A DNA stretch of 64,000 nucleotides from NCBI RefSeq assembly GCF_026914185.1, contig NC_070559.1:5492001-5556000 (forward strand), given 5' to 3'. The notes beneath the pieces were generated by a model that had not been told where the DNA came from, ran no database searches, and saw nothing but the letters and a program-made list of their open reading frames with translations. Shown in pieces: positions 42,990 to 51,882 of this stretch. The position numbers and the translations under genes were made by a program. This DNA is from Puccinia triticina (lineage: Eukaryota; Basidiomycota; Pucciniomycetes; Pucciniales; Pucciniaceae). How positions within the stretch are numbered: the stretch's first letter is position 1; the number at the start of each line of letters is the position of its first letter.

Positions 42990-43341
42990 CCCTGATTCCT
43001 GGCATGAGAGCCCCGTGTACAGCTCTTAGTTTTTGCAGGTGGCCAAATTTTTGCCCCCAAAAACCTCACTTCCTAAACAAACTGAGTCCCGCCCCAGATA
43101 CCAAAGAAAGGCCTGCTTCTCCTCTTTGATTTGGCCGCAGTCACAGGATGATAGCACTTGGTTCATGGCCTGGAGAGCAGTTTGAAAAAGGCCTCTTTTT
43201 GAGACACATTCCTGCTGATGTAAGCAACAATGCAGTCTTTCAATAGATTGAAACAGCTTTTGATACAAAGCCACATGTATTCACATTTTTTTTCTCTCAA
43301 TGGGGTCCGCTTTTCTTGGTGTTTGAAAACTTCAGACGCAA
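42990..43341. other. Non-coding, no supported gene
   Basis: A minus-strand ORF at 43026-43274 has a few Cys but no recognisable domain. Confidence 0.4.
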
Positions 43342-43822
43342 CAACAATGGGTTGCTACTTTACTCTACAATAACCGGGGCTGTAGAGTAAAGTAGCGAGC
43401 TGCACCTAGCATTTTTAGAGTTATTGTTAACGCTAGCGCGCGGATAGCCGTGTCACAGTTATCGTAACTGGCCTTTTTTTGTACAGCCGTTACTAGTAAA
43501 GTAACGTGTTATCAAGAAAGTTAACATGTTATTAAGCAATTAAGGGTCAAATTGGCCCTTATCAAGCAGAGCAACACTTTATTGAGCAGTGAAAGGCCAA
43601 ATCAGCCCTGAAATGGCCTTTTCTTGCTCAATATATTAATAAATACCTCCTGCTCTGCCCATAGATATTGTAGCGGCCTTGAAAAGAAAAAGACCCAGCT
43701 GGTGCAATATCAATATCGCACCACATTTCCCCATTGCTACCGGTCCAGTTATTGTAGAGGGACCAAAAATTGCTACAATAACATTACGATATTGATAACC
43801 GTAAAGTAGCGACCCACCGTTG
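43342..43822. mobile_element. 481-bp MITE, CAAC...GTTG ends
   Basis: Ends CAACAATGGGTTGCTACTTT and, on the minus strand from the right, CAACGGTGGGTCGCTACTTT. Flanked by GACGCAA on both sides (43335-43341, 43823-43829). No ORF. Confidence 0.75.
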
Positions 43823-44018
43823 GACGCAAGGATCAGGCCTTATATTGGCAGCTACAAGGCCTAAATTGCATCAGAAGAAACACACTCGCAGCACTTCATA
43901 AGTCCAGAGGGGCAGCCTCAGCAGGCAGACAGTTGATTTACAAAAAAGGAAAAAGTGAAAAAAGCCTGACACAGGCTTATATTCCTGGGGCTCTCAGCCC
44001 AGATACAGGGTTTTGCAG

Positions 44019-44541
44019 CAACGTTGTAACAGCTGCGCTGCTTTTAGCGCAGCAAAGCGGTTAGCGCAGCGGTTTTTTGTGCCGCTGCGCTAAACGCTGC
44101 GCGCAGCGGCCAGACCGCTGCGCTAAACGCTGCGCGCAGCGGCCAGACCGCTGCGCTAACCGCTTTTTGTTTTCCTGGGAAAAAAAAGATAATTTTGGCG
44201 CGCTAAAAAAAGCGGTCACATAGCGCTGAACCGCTGCGCTTCAGCAGTAGCGCAGCGGTTTGAAAAAGAAGAAAGAAAATGGTCTAAATCATGTTAAAAG
44301 AGGTTTAACATGCAGTTAAATTCCGCTATCCGCTAAATTAGCGGATAGCGCAGCATATTTCCACTTCCGCTGCACTATCGCTAATTGCCCTGGGTGGGTA
44401 GCGGTCAACCGCTGTGCGTAGCGAGTAGCGCAGCGGTTTTTTCAACAGCTTCCGCTACTTGCCTCTGGGACGTAGCCATGTGACCGCTGTGCTGCGCTAA
44501 ATGACCGCTTTTTTTAGCGCAGCGCAGCGTTTACAACGTTG
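44019..44541. mobile_element. 523-bp MITE packed with GCTGCGCT motifs
   Basis: Ends CAACGTTGTAACAGCTGCGC and, from the right, CAACGTTGTAAACGCTGCGC. Flanked by TTTGCAG (44012-44018, 44542-44548). The interior contains a dozen or more AGCGCAGCGG/CCGCTGCGCT blocks in both orientations, including a direct duplication near 44075-44155. No ORF. It shares CAAC...GTTG ends and a 7-bp duplication with the element at 43342. Confidence 0.75.
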
Positions 44542-44550
44542 TTTGCAGGT

Positions 44551-44608
44551 AAGCCTCTCTGTGAGACAGAGACCCTGCGGGGCTGCCTCACTGGGAGGCT
44601 TTGTTAAG
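44551..44608. repeat. Hairpin element, copy 6
   Basis: AAGCCTCTCTGTGAG ... CTGGGAGGCTTTGTTAAG, related to copies 2 and 4. Confidence 0.55.
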
Positions 44609-45028
44609 CTTGGGACTTACGCACTATGTGGACCCCACAGCCTGAGAGAATTCTGACTTTTGGTGGGGACTTTTTTAGAATCAATCTCCCTCATGATGAA
44701 CCTCTGCACAATTTTTGATATTGTTTACATTTCTGGGACGGCACAAGCTGTTGCAATCTTTCTACTATTTTTCCCATCAGAGTTGTAACATCATGGATTT
44801 CAGATTCTGTACAGTGCAACATGTGTGATACGGGATATAGCCAACTAATGAAGTTGCAAAAAAATGAATTTGACTGTCATTACATATCCCTAAAACTGAA
44901 AGATTCTCCTTGATGTTGTGCATCTTTTGTTCCCTACAACTCAATCACATAATGTGATTGATTAAGCTACACAGGCTTGAAAAAGACCAACTTGCTAATT
45001 CTCTTAGGCCGCGGGGTCCACTTAGTGT

Positions 45029-45094
45029 ATAAGTTCCTCCTTTGGAGGGTCCCTGCGGGATGGTGTCCCCCCTCCAATAGAGGGACTTAGTTAA
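45029..45094. repeat. Hairpin element, copy 7
   Basis: ATAAGTTCCTCCTTTGGAGGG ... CCTCCAATAGAGGGACTTAGTTAA. Shares GGTCCCTGCGGGA-type core with copy 3. Confidence 0.6.
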
Positions 45095-45694
45095 GTTAGA
45101 GCTTGTACAGTCTCTCTGTCAAGCGCAATCCAATGCGGACTTGCTTGCGGGTCATGGTTGGATTTTTTTGGTGGTTTTTCTCTCTAAAAGCCACTAAAAA
45201 TACAGTTTTTGGTTTTTGGAGAACAAAATCAGGCATGGCTCAAGATGTGGATCTTCATCCATGCCAAAAAAAAAATTCAAAATTTCCACTAATTGTAAAG
45301 ACCAATTGTTTTACAAGGAATTTATTGTCCTTCAGATTTTTTGTTTTGAAAACTTGACCGTTTCTTATGTAATCCTTGAAGGTTGAGCTTACTGTCCCAA
45401 AACAGCGCATGTAAATTTTTTGATCATATTACATCAGTGAGAGACACTGATTTACAAATCAAAGAGTTGACTGGTGAGGTTGATATTTTGAGATGTTGGT
45501 GATTTTAGAAAATTCCCTCTTGATCCAATTTTCAATTTTTTCCCTTAAAAATTGGATGAGGACCTCCGTAAGGTCCTGAACTAGCCCTACACAAGCTTAT
45601 ATCTTTGTGAAGTGTGATGCAAGGGAGTTGGAGCCCACAAAAAGTCTGTTACACCCAAACCACTCAACCATGACGCAGTTACATTGCCACATTA

Positions 45695-45756
45695 GATACA
45701 AGTCCCTCCTTTGGAGGGTTGCTTGCGCAAGTGACTGATGGTGGGGCTTGTGTTAA
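45695..45756. repeat. Hairpin element, copy 8
   Basis: ATACAAGTCCCTCCTTTGGAG ... GGGGCTTGTGTTAAG. Inverted ends preserved in part. Confidence 0.5.
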
Positions 45757-46566
45757 GTTTGATTGGATATTTACACACCCTGGGGAGGACCCAGGAAACT
45801 GCAATGTAAAACCAAGATGTTATTGTTACGTCCAAGGGCTTGTACACCACGGGTGCAAAAAGATATTACAAAGCTGGATTGAATCCAGATTTAAAATATT
45901 TTCCAGCTCATTCAGTACGGATGTTGCCAGGAACAAGTCACAGCATCCACATTTGAGATATTTTGAGAATATCTCATGAGAAACCACTCTGAGTAGTTTC
46001 TGAAATATTTTCCATAAATTCAGGAAATCGTTTTCCCACAGAAATCGGAGGAAACATTTGATTCAAGAATAAAAATGGGAGGAAATATTTACAAAGGGGC
46101 TTTGAAAATATCTTTCCCTATTTTCCTCATAATATTTCCGCAAACCAGCGGATTATTTTCAGACCACATCCAACAACTTTTAGTGCACCCTTGATGTAGT
46201 TGTTTCTTGTTTTGATTGTCTTTGGTCTGTTTTGGAATAGCAGTGGGAAGAATTTGGGTTCACAATTGGTTGCTGATAGGCCTTCTTTCCATATTTCAAC
46301 TGACACAATTTTACAGATTCCTGGTCAGCAGAGATATGGCCAGAGAAGATTGGCCACACATCTTGTAAAGGTTCATCTTCACCTTCTTTATTGTCAAGAT
46401 TGTTGTTGGATGTCTCATTGTCAACTGTGTGATTAAAGTACTGGACTAGATCATTAGCTTTTGCCCTGGCTTCCTGGAAGCTCAAAAATTCAGAATTGTT
46501 GTTGTTTCTGTCAATGAGAGGTGGTTCAACATGATTTTTTTTTTTTTTTGCATGTCAAATATAGCT

Positions 46567-46925
46567 GAGAGCATCAGCATTGGTGGCTAAGTTAGTATGG
46601 ACTAACTAGCTTGGATGATGCTTGGAATAAGCTCATCTGATCAGCTGACTGCATGGGTGGGGATTAGCGGGTCCAAGGCTGTTGGAGGTTATGTGTTTAG
46701 GTGCCTGTATGTTATGTGTTTGGCCATAGAGTTCATGCGGCTAAGCATGATGAATATTCAATGTTTGTTTAGTCTGAGGACTAGTGGGGTCTACATCTAG
46801 ACCCCACTAGCTCCAAATGGAGCTCTGGGTGAAGTTGCTCCCAAGTTGATCCAAGTGGATGCAAATGCAGGGGTGGACTCAGTGCCCTAATCCGGGCTAA
46901 CTTGGCCACAGATGCTGATGCTCTG
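46567..46925. mobile_element. 359-bp MITE with central palindrome
   Basis: Inverted ends GAGAGCATCAGCATTGGTGG and, from the right, CAGAGCATCAGCATCTGTGG, then CTAAGTTAG / CCAAGTTAG. A perfect central hairpin (CTAGTGGGGTCTA / TAGACCCCACTAG) lies near 46781-46811. Non-coding. Confidence 0.7.
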
Positions 46926-46955
46926 AGGGATCAGTGTGCTGTATTCAACAGCAAC

Positions 46956-47026
46956 TTGTACTTAACTCAATGGTTAGAGCATCACTCATGAATTTTGAGT
47001 ATGTGAGTTCAACTCTCACAGTACAC
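46956..47026 (+). ncRNA. tRNA-like sequence (relic or SINE head)
   Basis: Acceptor TTGTACT/AGTACAC pairs at 6 of 7 positions, D arm CTC/GAG, anticodon stem ACTCA/TGAGT with a 7-base loop, T arm GTGAG-TTCAACT-CTCAC. The distance between D arm and anticodon stem is 2 nt too long and position 33 is G, so it is not a normal tRNA. The T arm is almost the same as in the TRIM LTRs. Confidence 0.45.
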
Positions 47027-47357
47027 AAGGTTGTGGTTTCAGCACACACTTCACTTGGACCTTTCTTGTCACTTGTTCACTAATCAGGACAACTGCTGGT
47101 TAGGTGATCAGTGGGTGGTTCAAGGTGGTTATTGATTGTCTCAAAAGCCAGTGATTCAGTGTGGTTGTTGCTTGTGTCAACAGACAATGAACTGATGTGG
47201 TTGATAGGACTTTGAACATGGCTGTTGCTTGTCTCCACTGTTAAATTTGATTGAATGTGGTTTTTGTTGATGTCAACAGCCATTGGATGAACAAGATGAT
47301 ATGTAGACTTTTAGATTTCTTACCCATGGGTTCAGCAACAAGGAATTCACTTTCATC

Positions 47358-47536
47358 TAGAGATGTCAAACAGGTACCTGCATGGTGTTACCTGGCACCC
47401 GCCAGCGGGTACTCATCAGGGTGGCAAGTACCACCGCCGTGGGTGCCAAGTACAGGTACAGGTGTCTGTTTTGAGCAAAAAAAGAAGGTGGTACCTGGAC
47501 ACACGGCAGGTAGCCGGGTACTGATTGCCATCTCTA
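47358..47536. mobile_element. 179-bp hAT-type MITE
   Basis: Ends TAGAGATGTCAAACAGGTAC and TAGAGATGGCAATCAGTACC (right, minus strand). Flanks CTTTCATC and ATTTGATC match at 6 of 8 bases, a possible decayed 8-bp TSD. A single similar end (TAGAGATGGCAATTGAGAG) is at 61664. Confidence 0.6.
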
Positions 47537-48000
47537 ATTTGATCCTCTTCAAATCCTTCAAGAATTTTAATGTCATCTTCATTGTTGTTGCTGTCAGAAT
47601 TAATGAGAATTGGTGTGGGATTCAATGATGCCTTCTTTTTGGACAATTGTTTCTTTTAATTACTGTTAGGAATTGCTTTCTTGGATTGAATATCTGGAGG
47701 ATTGGCTCCCTTTTTCATTTATTTTCTTCCCTGCAACAGCATCTTCTTTAATGACCCTTTGCAGCCTTTAAAGCTTGTTCAACTGTCATTCTGGTGCCAA
47801 TTTTTAGACCTGTAAGTCAGGATTTGGCTTTGGTTGATGGCTTCTAGTGTTCTGCTGACTCAACGCTTGTGTATGTGCACATGTAATCTGACTGTACAAG
47901 CGCTGAGGCACACTTGGCCCACTTGCGCGGCATCCACAGCAAAATTTTGAAGAAGAACCTGACCCCCTGCCCTCCGGACCCAAAATACTGAGCTCCTGAC

Positions 48001-48136
48001 TGGAGGACTTCCTGCCAATCTGGAAACCCAGATTTTCCCAGATTTTGCAGGGAAACCTAGGCAGATCAAGGATTTGGGATGATTGAGCCCACATTTCCCC
48101 GCAAAATCTGAAAAAATCCAGACGGGAAGTCCTCCA
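48001..48136. repeat. GGAGGACTTCC element, copy at 48.0 kb
   Basis: TGGAGGACTTCCTGCCAATC ... GACGGGAAGTCCTCCA, 136 bp. Same family as the 27.5-28.0 kb array. Confidence 0.75.
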
Positions 48137-48249
48137 CTGTCTGGACCCCCCAGAAAGATGTGTGGGTTATTGAGGTGGGAAACTGTATGATGTTGGAGTA
48201 GGATCCTGCCCCAACAGTTTTGGTGGGAGTAGTTTGCCATGTGCATCAG

Positions 48250-48397
48250 TGGAGGACTTCCTGCCGATCTGGAAACCCAGATTTTCCCAGATTTCACAGG
48301 GAAATCTAGGCAGATCTAGGATTTGGGACAATTTGGCCCAGATTTCCCCGCAAAATCTGGAAAAATCTGAGTTCCCAGATTGATGGGAAGTCCTCCA
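48250..48397. repeat. GGAGGACTTCC element, copy at 48.25 kb
   Basis: 148 bp, TGGAGGACTTCCTGCCGATC ... TGATGGGAAGTCCTCCA. Same length as two units of the 27.5 kb array. Confidence 0.8.
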
Positions 48398-49153
48398 GTA
48401 TGGATACACCGCGGGTGCAGTCTGGTATCCCTGGTACAGCCCTCAGTGGACCATCTGCGGGATGATCTGCGGTAGCGAGGTAGGCAACCCAGGATCATCC
48501 ATTTCCAGGCTATTACAATCACCCCAGCAACAGCCATTCACGGCAGCCTCATGACACCCAGCCACCACGTGCCACAGGTAGACCAGCGCTGCACCTGGTC
48601 CACACTCTTCAGCAGAGGATACCAATTATGCAGCAGCGCGACAGCCGGTTGGAAGCGGGTCTTCCCTGAACTCCAAATGGCGGATGGCACCGCAACATCC
48701 CGCTGATAGCCAAGACACTCTTGTAATCACAATTATCCACCGGGCTACCCCTGTGACACTCGTCTACACTATTTGCCAGGTAGCTCTGCTACACCAATTG
48801 ACATAAATAAATATGTATATATATGCCCATTGCCCAGCGGACCCACCGCTGGGACGCTGACAAACAACCCCTAACACAGGGAAACCCGTGCCACAAAATA
48901 ACGAGTGACATAGGCATCCATTACCTGAGCCAAAAGAAAACAAAAACAAAAAACAAAAAATATGAAACAAGAAACTGAAAGTATGACCCCCCGGCTGTGC
49001 CGGTGCAGTAACAATTTACTGGCAAATGCAACTATTACAGCGTTTGTTACCGCGCTTCAGAGGCTTGAAGAAAAAATGTGCAAAACGTAACAGAAAAAGT
49101 CAAACCAGAAGTGGGTCCTTGTTTCCGAGTGCCGCTCTGCTGAAAAGTCTACC

Positions 49154-50396
49154 TCAAAGCTTGCCGCCTTCATCCTCCTCATCCGCAACCACACCTGGAT
49201 TAACTGCATTGGCAAGTGCCATCTGGGCTTCCACTTCCTCATCCGTAGGGAGCTTGATTGTATCCGGCTCCATTTCATCAAATGTATTGTGCCCAAAGGT
49301 GTCACAATCAAAGTCCAAGACAAGTTGGTAGAAACTGCAAACACATCTTTTCCTTGTCAGATAGAGTTAAATGTGAGTCAGCCTGCTCAGATATAAGACT
49401 CATGCAGTGCAGTAAGCTCAGCCCTTGGTAGCCAGTTCACGCAAGTGAGCATCAATATTAATCTACTGCTTCCCAGAATCCCTCGGGCCTCTACTGTGCA
49501 GCTGAGTAATTGTCAGGATTCGCAAGTAAGCCAGCCAAGCCTTCAGATGGGTCTGATTGCCGCACGGAGCGTTGGGTCTATTTTCTGCTTCCCCTCCATG
49601 ATTGTTTGGCAAAGGCGGAAGCAAGCTTGAATTCATCTGAGCCAAACAAAGCATGCAAGTATCAGTTGCCACAACAGGCCAACATGGTCTTACTTGAAAT
49701 CAGAGCTCACCTTGGCAAGCAAGGCCAAAATGCTTGGGACAGGATGGTTAATGTCCCTCCCTGGCACCTCCTGGATGCCAGTGAGCAGCTGGGAGACAAG
49801 TACCAAACACAGCACGTTAGCTGGAAGGTCAGGCCTGCAACACATTATTTTTTTGGCTCACTAAGTCTCTCAATTTGCCTCGGCTGTTCCTAAGCTTGCA
49901 TCGGACAACTGTGATACGCTGTCCACAGCGGTTGGCTCACCTACATGGTACCCACAGGGAAGATAATTGGTGTGAAACTGGTTCGGCTGATTGTTTATTC
50001 TTTCCTGCAGAAAGGAAATATGTAAGTCGGCCGACATTCCCCCAGAAACAAAGACTAGGCCCTCCTAAGCCACATACCATCACAAGTGTCAACAAGCCCT
50101 TGAGAGTGTTTGGACTTCTGCGCAGAACATTGGAACTGTACACCTTCAGATTCTTGCTCATCAAAAGCTTGCGAGCCTTTCTCTTGACAAAGTCCTGTAC
50201 AAGGTCACAGTCAGCAAGGAATGTTCAGGTGGCTATACTAAACAATAGATATAATTACCTGAACGCCGAGCCACTTGGGAAGATGTATGACGCCCTGTGG
50301 CCACTGCTGCTGCCGCTGCCACAGATCCCCTGAGAGGAACCGGCCACGTGCGCCTTGCAGTGCCCAGTCAATCTTGTTCAGTGTTTTGTTGGGGAC
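49154..50396 (-). CDS. Unidentified multi-exon gene (5' part missing)
   Basis: Clean coding exons with GT-AG borders are 50396-50259 (46 codons, phase 0, contains DLWQRQQQWPQGVIHLPKW), 50194-50078 (39 codons, DFVKRKARKLLMSKNLKVY) and then one starting ERINNQPNQF (about 50005-49940). Another (SQLLTGIQEVPGRDINHP) follows near 49840-49715, then MNSSLLPPLPNNHGG near 49660-49480, and a last exon 49334-49154 (EMEPDTIKLPTDEEVEAQ, acidic, TGA). The join between the last two is not resolved. No domain is recognised. The 5' exons are not found; they could lie beyond the copia element inserted about 830 bp upstream, which may have disrupted the gene. Confidence 0.4.
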
Positions 50397-50639
50397 CTGC
50401 AAGAATTTCCTGGCTGTTGGTCATCTCAGGCTGTTGTACAGGGGGACATTGTTGGGCATTCTTGGTGGTGTATCTACCTTTGTTGGGTTGGTTGTCTTTG
50501 CTATCTTTGGAACTTGAAAGCCTATATGACATTCTTGAAATTGCAGCTCTTTGCTTGTTTGAAAGTAAGATGGGGGTTTGAAACAAAGAAAATGGTCTGA
50601 AAAAGTTGTTGTTGAACGCCAGCGGATGAGGATGAATTG

Positions 50640-51222
50640 TGATGAGACAAGGAGTAGATTTTAAAGATCATCACTCCTCCTGATGGCAAGTGTTGCCCAA
50701 AAATTCCTTGGGTACGCAGCCTGTCTCATCCACATTGAGAAACCCTCCTCATGGAAATCAATCCGTCAATTTGTTGTTTGTGCTTGCACTGGAATGGCAC
50801 CAGCACTTGGTTCACCCAAAGTCAGTTAACAAGCAAGGGCAATGGCTCCTTGGAATTACAGGAAGTTTTGTAATTACGTGGTTAATCTTGCATTGCTTTC
50901 AAGTACGTTGGCACACACCAAATTCTCAGACATTGCATTCAAAGCAATTCCAGACCACGGCTACGTAGAAGCTTTGCATGAGGGGCTGGCCAAGTGGCAT
51001 GCTGCTGGTACAAGGACTGGCCCGCCAGGCCCCGTGGAAGCAATTGATCCAGGCCTTCAATGATGAAGGGGGGCCTGGCCACCTGGATTTGGGCAGACAG
51101 AAGTATTGGCTAGAACAAGCAGGAGAGGAGGATGCGCCAGTGGCATCCCACTAATCAGAAGTATAAAGCTTTAGAAGTATTAAAACAGCTATATTTTTTA
51201 ACATATCAGTTCTTCAGATTTT
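50640..51222 (+). other. Possible exon remnants, plus strand
   Basis: A frame from ATG 50681 (ASVAQKFLGYAACLIHIEKP) and one at 50842-51063 (FCNYVVNLALLSSTLAHTK, ALHEGLAKWHAAG) look protein-like but I could not join or identify them. Confidence 0.2.
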
Positions 51223-51882
51223 TGTTAGATTTAAGTTATGATTGATAATAATTATTCTATTGCTAAGTCTGTTGAGCGAGGCTACCAGACAGAGTTCTAA
51301 TGCTAGTATGTATATGATGATAATGATAAGATGTGATGATAATGAGAGTGAATGAGAGAAAACATTGCTGGTGGTATGGGTACCTCTATTTATACTAATG
51401 CCCGCCATACGTGTGTATGGACGAGGCCCCTGGTACCTCCTCTTCTGTCAAAGCACCAGAGAAAGCTGGCTTTCTCGGTGCGCTGAACTTTCCTGAGCTG
51501 ATACTTTCCAAGCGTAATCCTACGCCTCTTTCTCCCAGCTGGCTCAGCAACTCGCGCTTTTCTTTTGCGTGCGTTGAATGCTTGGATAGCTCTTACTTTC
51601 TTCGCTAATTGTACTGCATTTAGATCAATTAGCTCTGCTCGGTCTTTGCTGGTGACGAGATTGCTTTTGGCTAATGCTTTCCTAGCCATTTGCTTTCTCC
51701 TATTGCTAATGGCCATTCGGGCATGCTCAGCATGCTCCTCGGCCTGCAATTCGGGTAATCGCGGGTCTTCGAGTTCGAGTTCGGACGCTCGGATCCTTTG
51801 TGCTTTCTGTGACACTTTGTTTGTGACATCCGATGATCGTGTTGAGATCATACACAGGTTGGCTGACGCCTGTTGCTCAACA
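51223..51882 (-). repeat. 3' LTR of copia element
   Basis: 660 bp. The U3 part (51882-51395) carries the polyprotein C-terminus. The TATA box TATAAATA is at 51394-51387. The remaining 160 bp is AT-rich with ATGATGATAATGATAA-like runs. Confidence 0.9.
51387..51394 (-). promoter_or_regulatory. TATA box containing the polyprotein stop
   Basis: TATAAATA (minus strand). The stop codon TAA of the polyprotein occupies its third to fifth bases (51392-51390). The 5' LTR has the same box at 56159-56152. Confidence 0.65.

Larger units (their letters stand above)
44610..46179. other. Non-coding with two hairpin elements
   Basis: No supported gene. Hairpin copies 7 and 8 are listed separately. Confidence 0.5.
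46180..47646 (-). pseudogene. Decayed minus-strand gene, split by MITEs
   Basis: Minus frames at 47646-47537 (MSKKKASLNPTPILINSDSN..., acidic), 47357-47247 (DESEFLVAEPMGKKSK), 47283-47080 (Asn/Ser-rich repeats like NNHTES) and 46485-46180 (FQEARAKANDLVQYFNHT) look like pieces of one protein with charged, low-complexity character. Two MITEs (47358-47536 and 46567-46925) and a tRNA-like sequence interrupt it. The reading EEDQI...DESEF resumes across the first MITE. Family unknown; a transposon accessory protein is possible. Confidence 0.35.
47800..49150. other. Non-coding with two inverted-repeat elements
   Basis: Holds the two GGAGGACTTCC elements listed separately. The 48400-48980 part is unexplained. 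Confidence 0.4.

Noticed and set aside
44019..44541. CRISPR-like array of regular repeats
   Set aside because: The GCTGCGCT motifs are in both orientations with irregular spacing and lie between inverted ends with a TSD; a eukaryotic MITE is the simpler reading.
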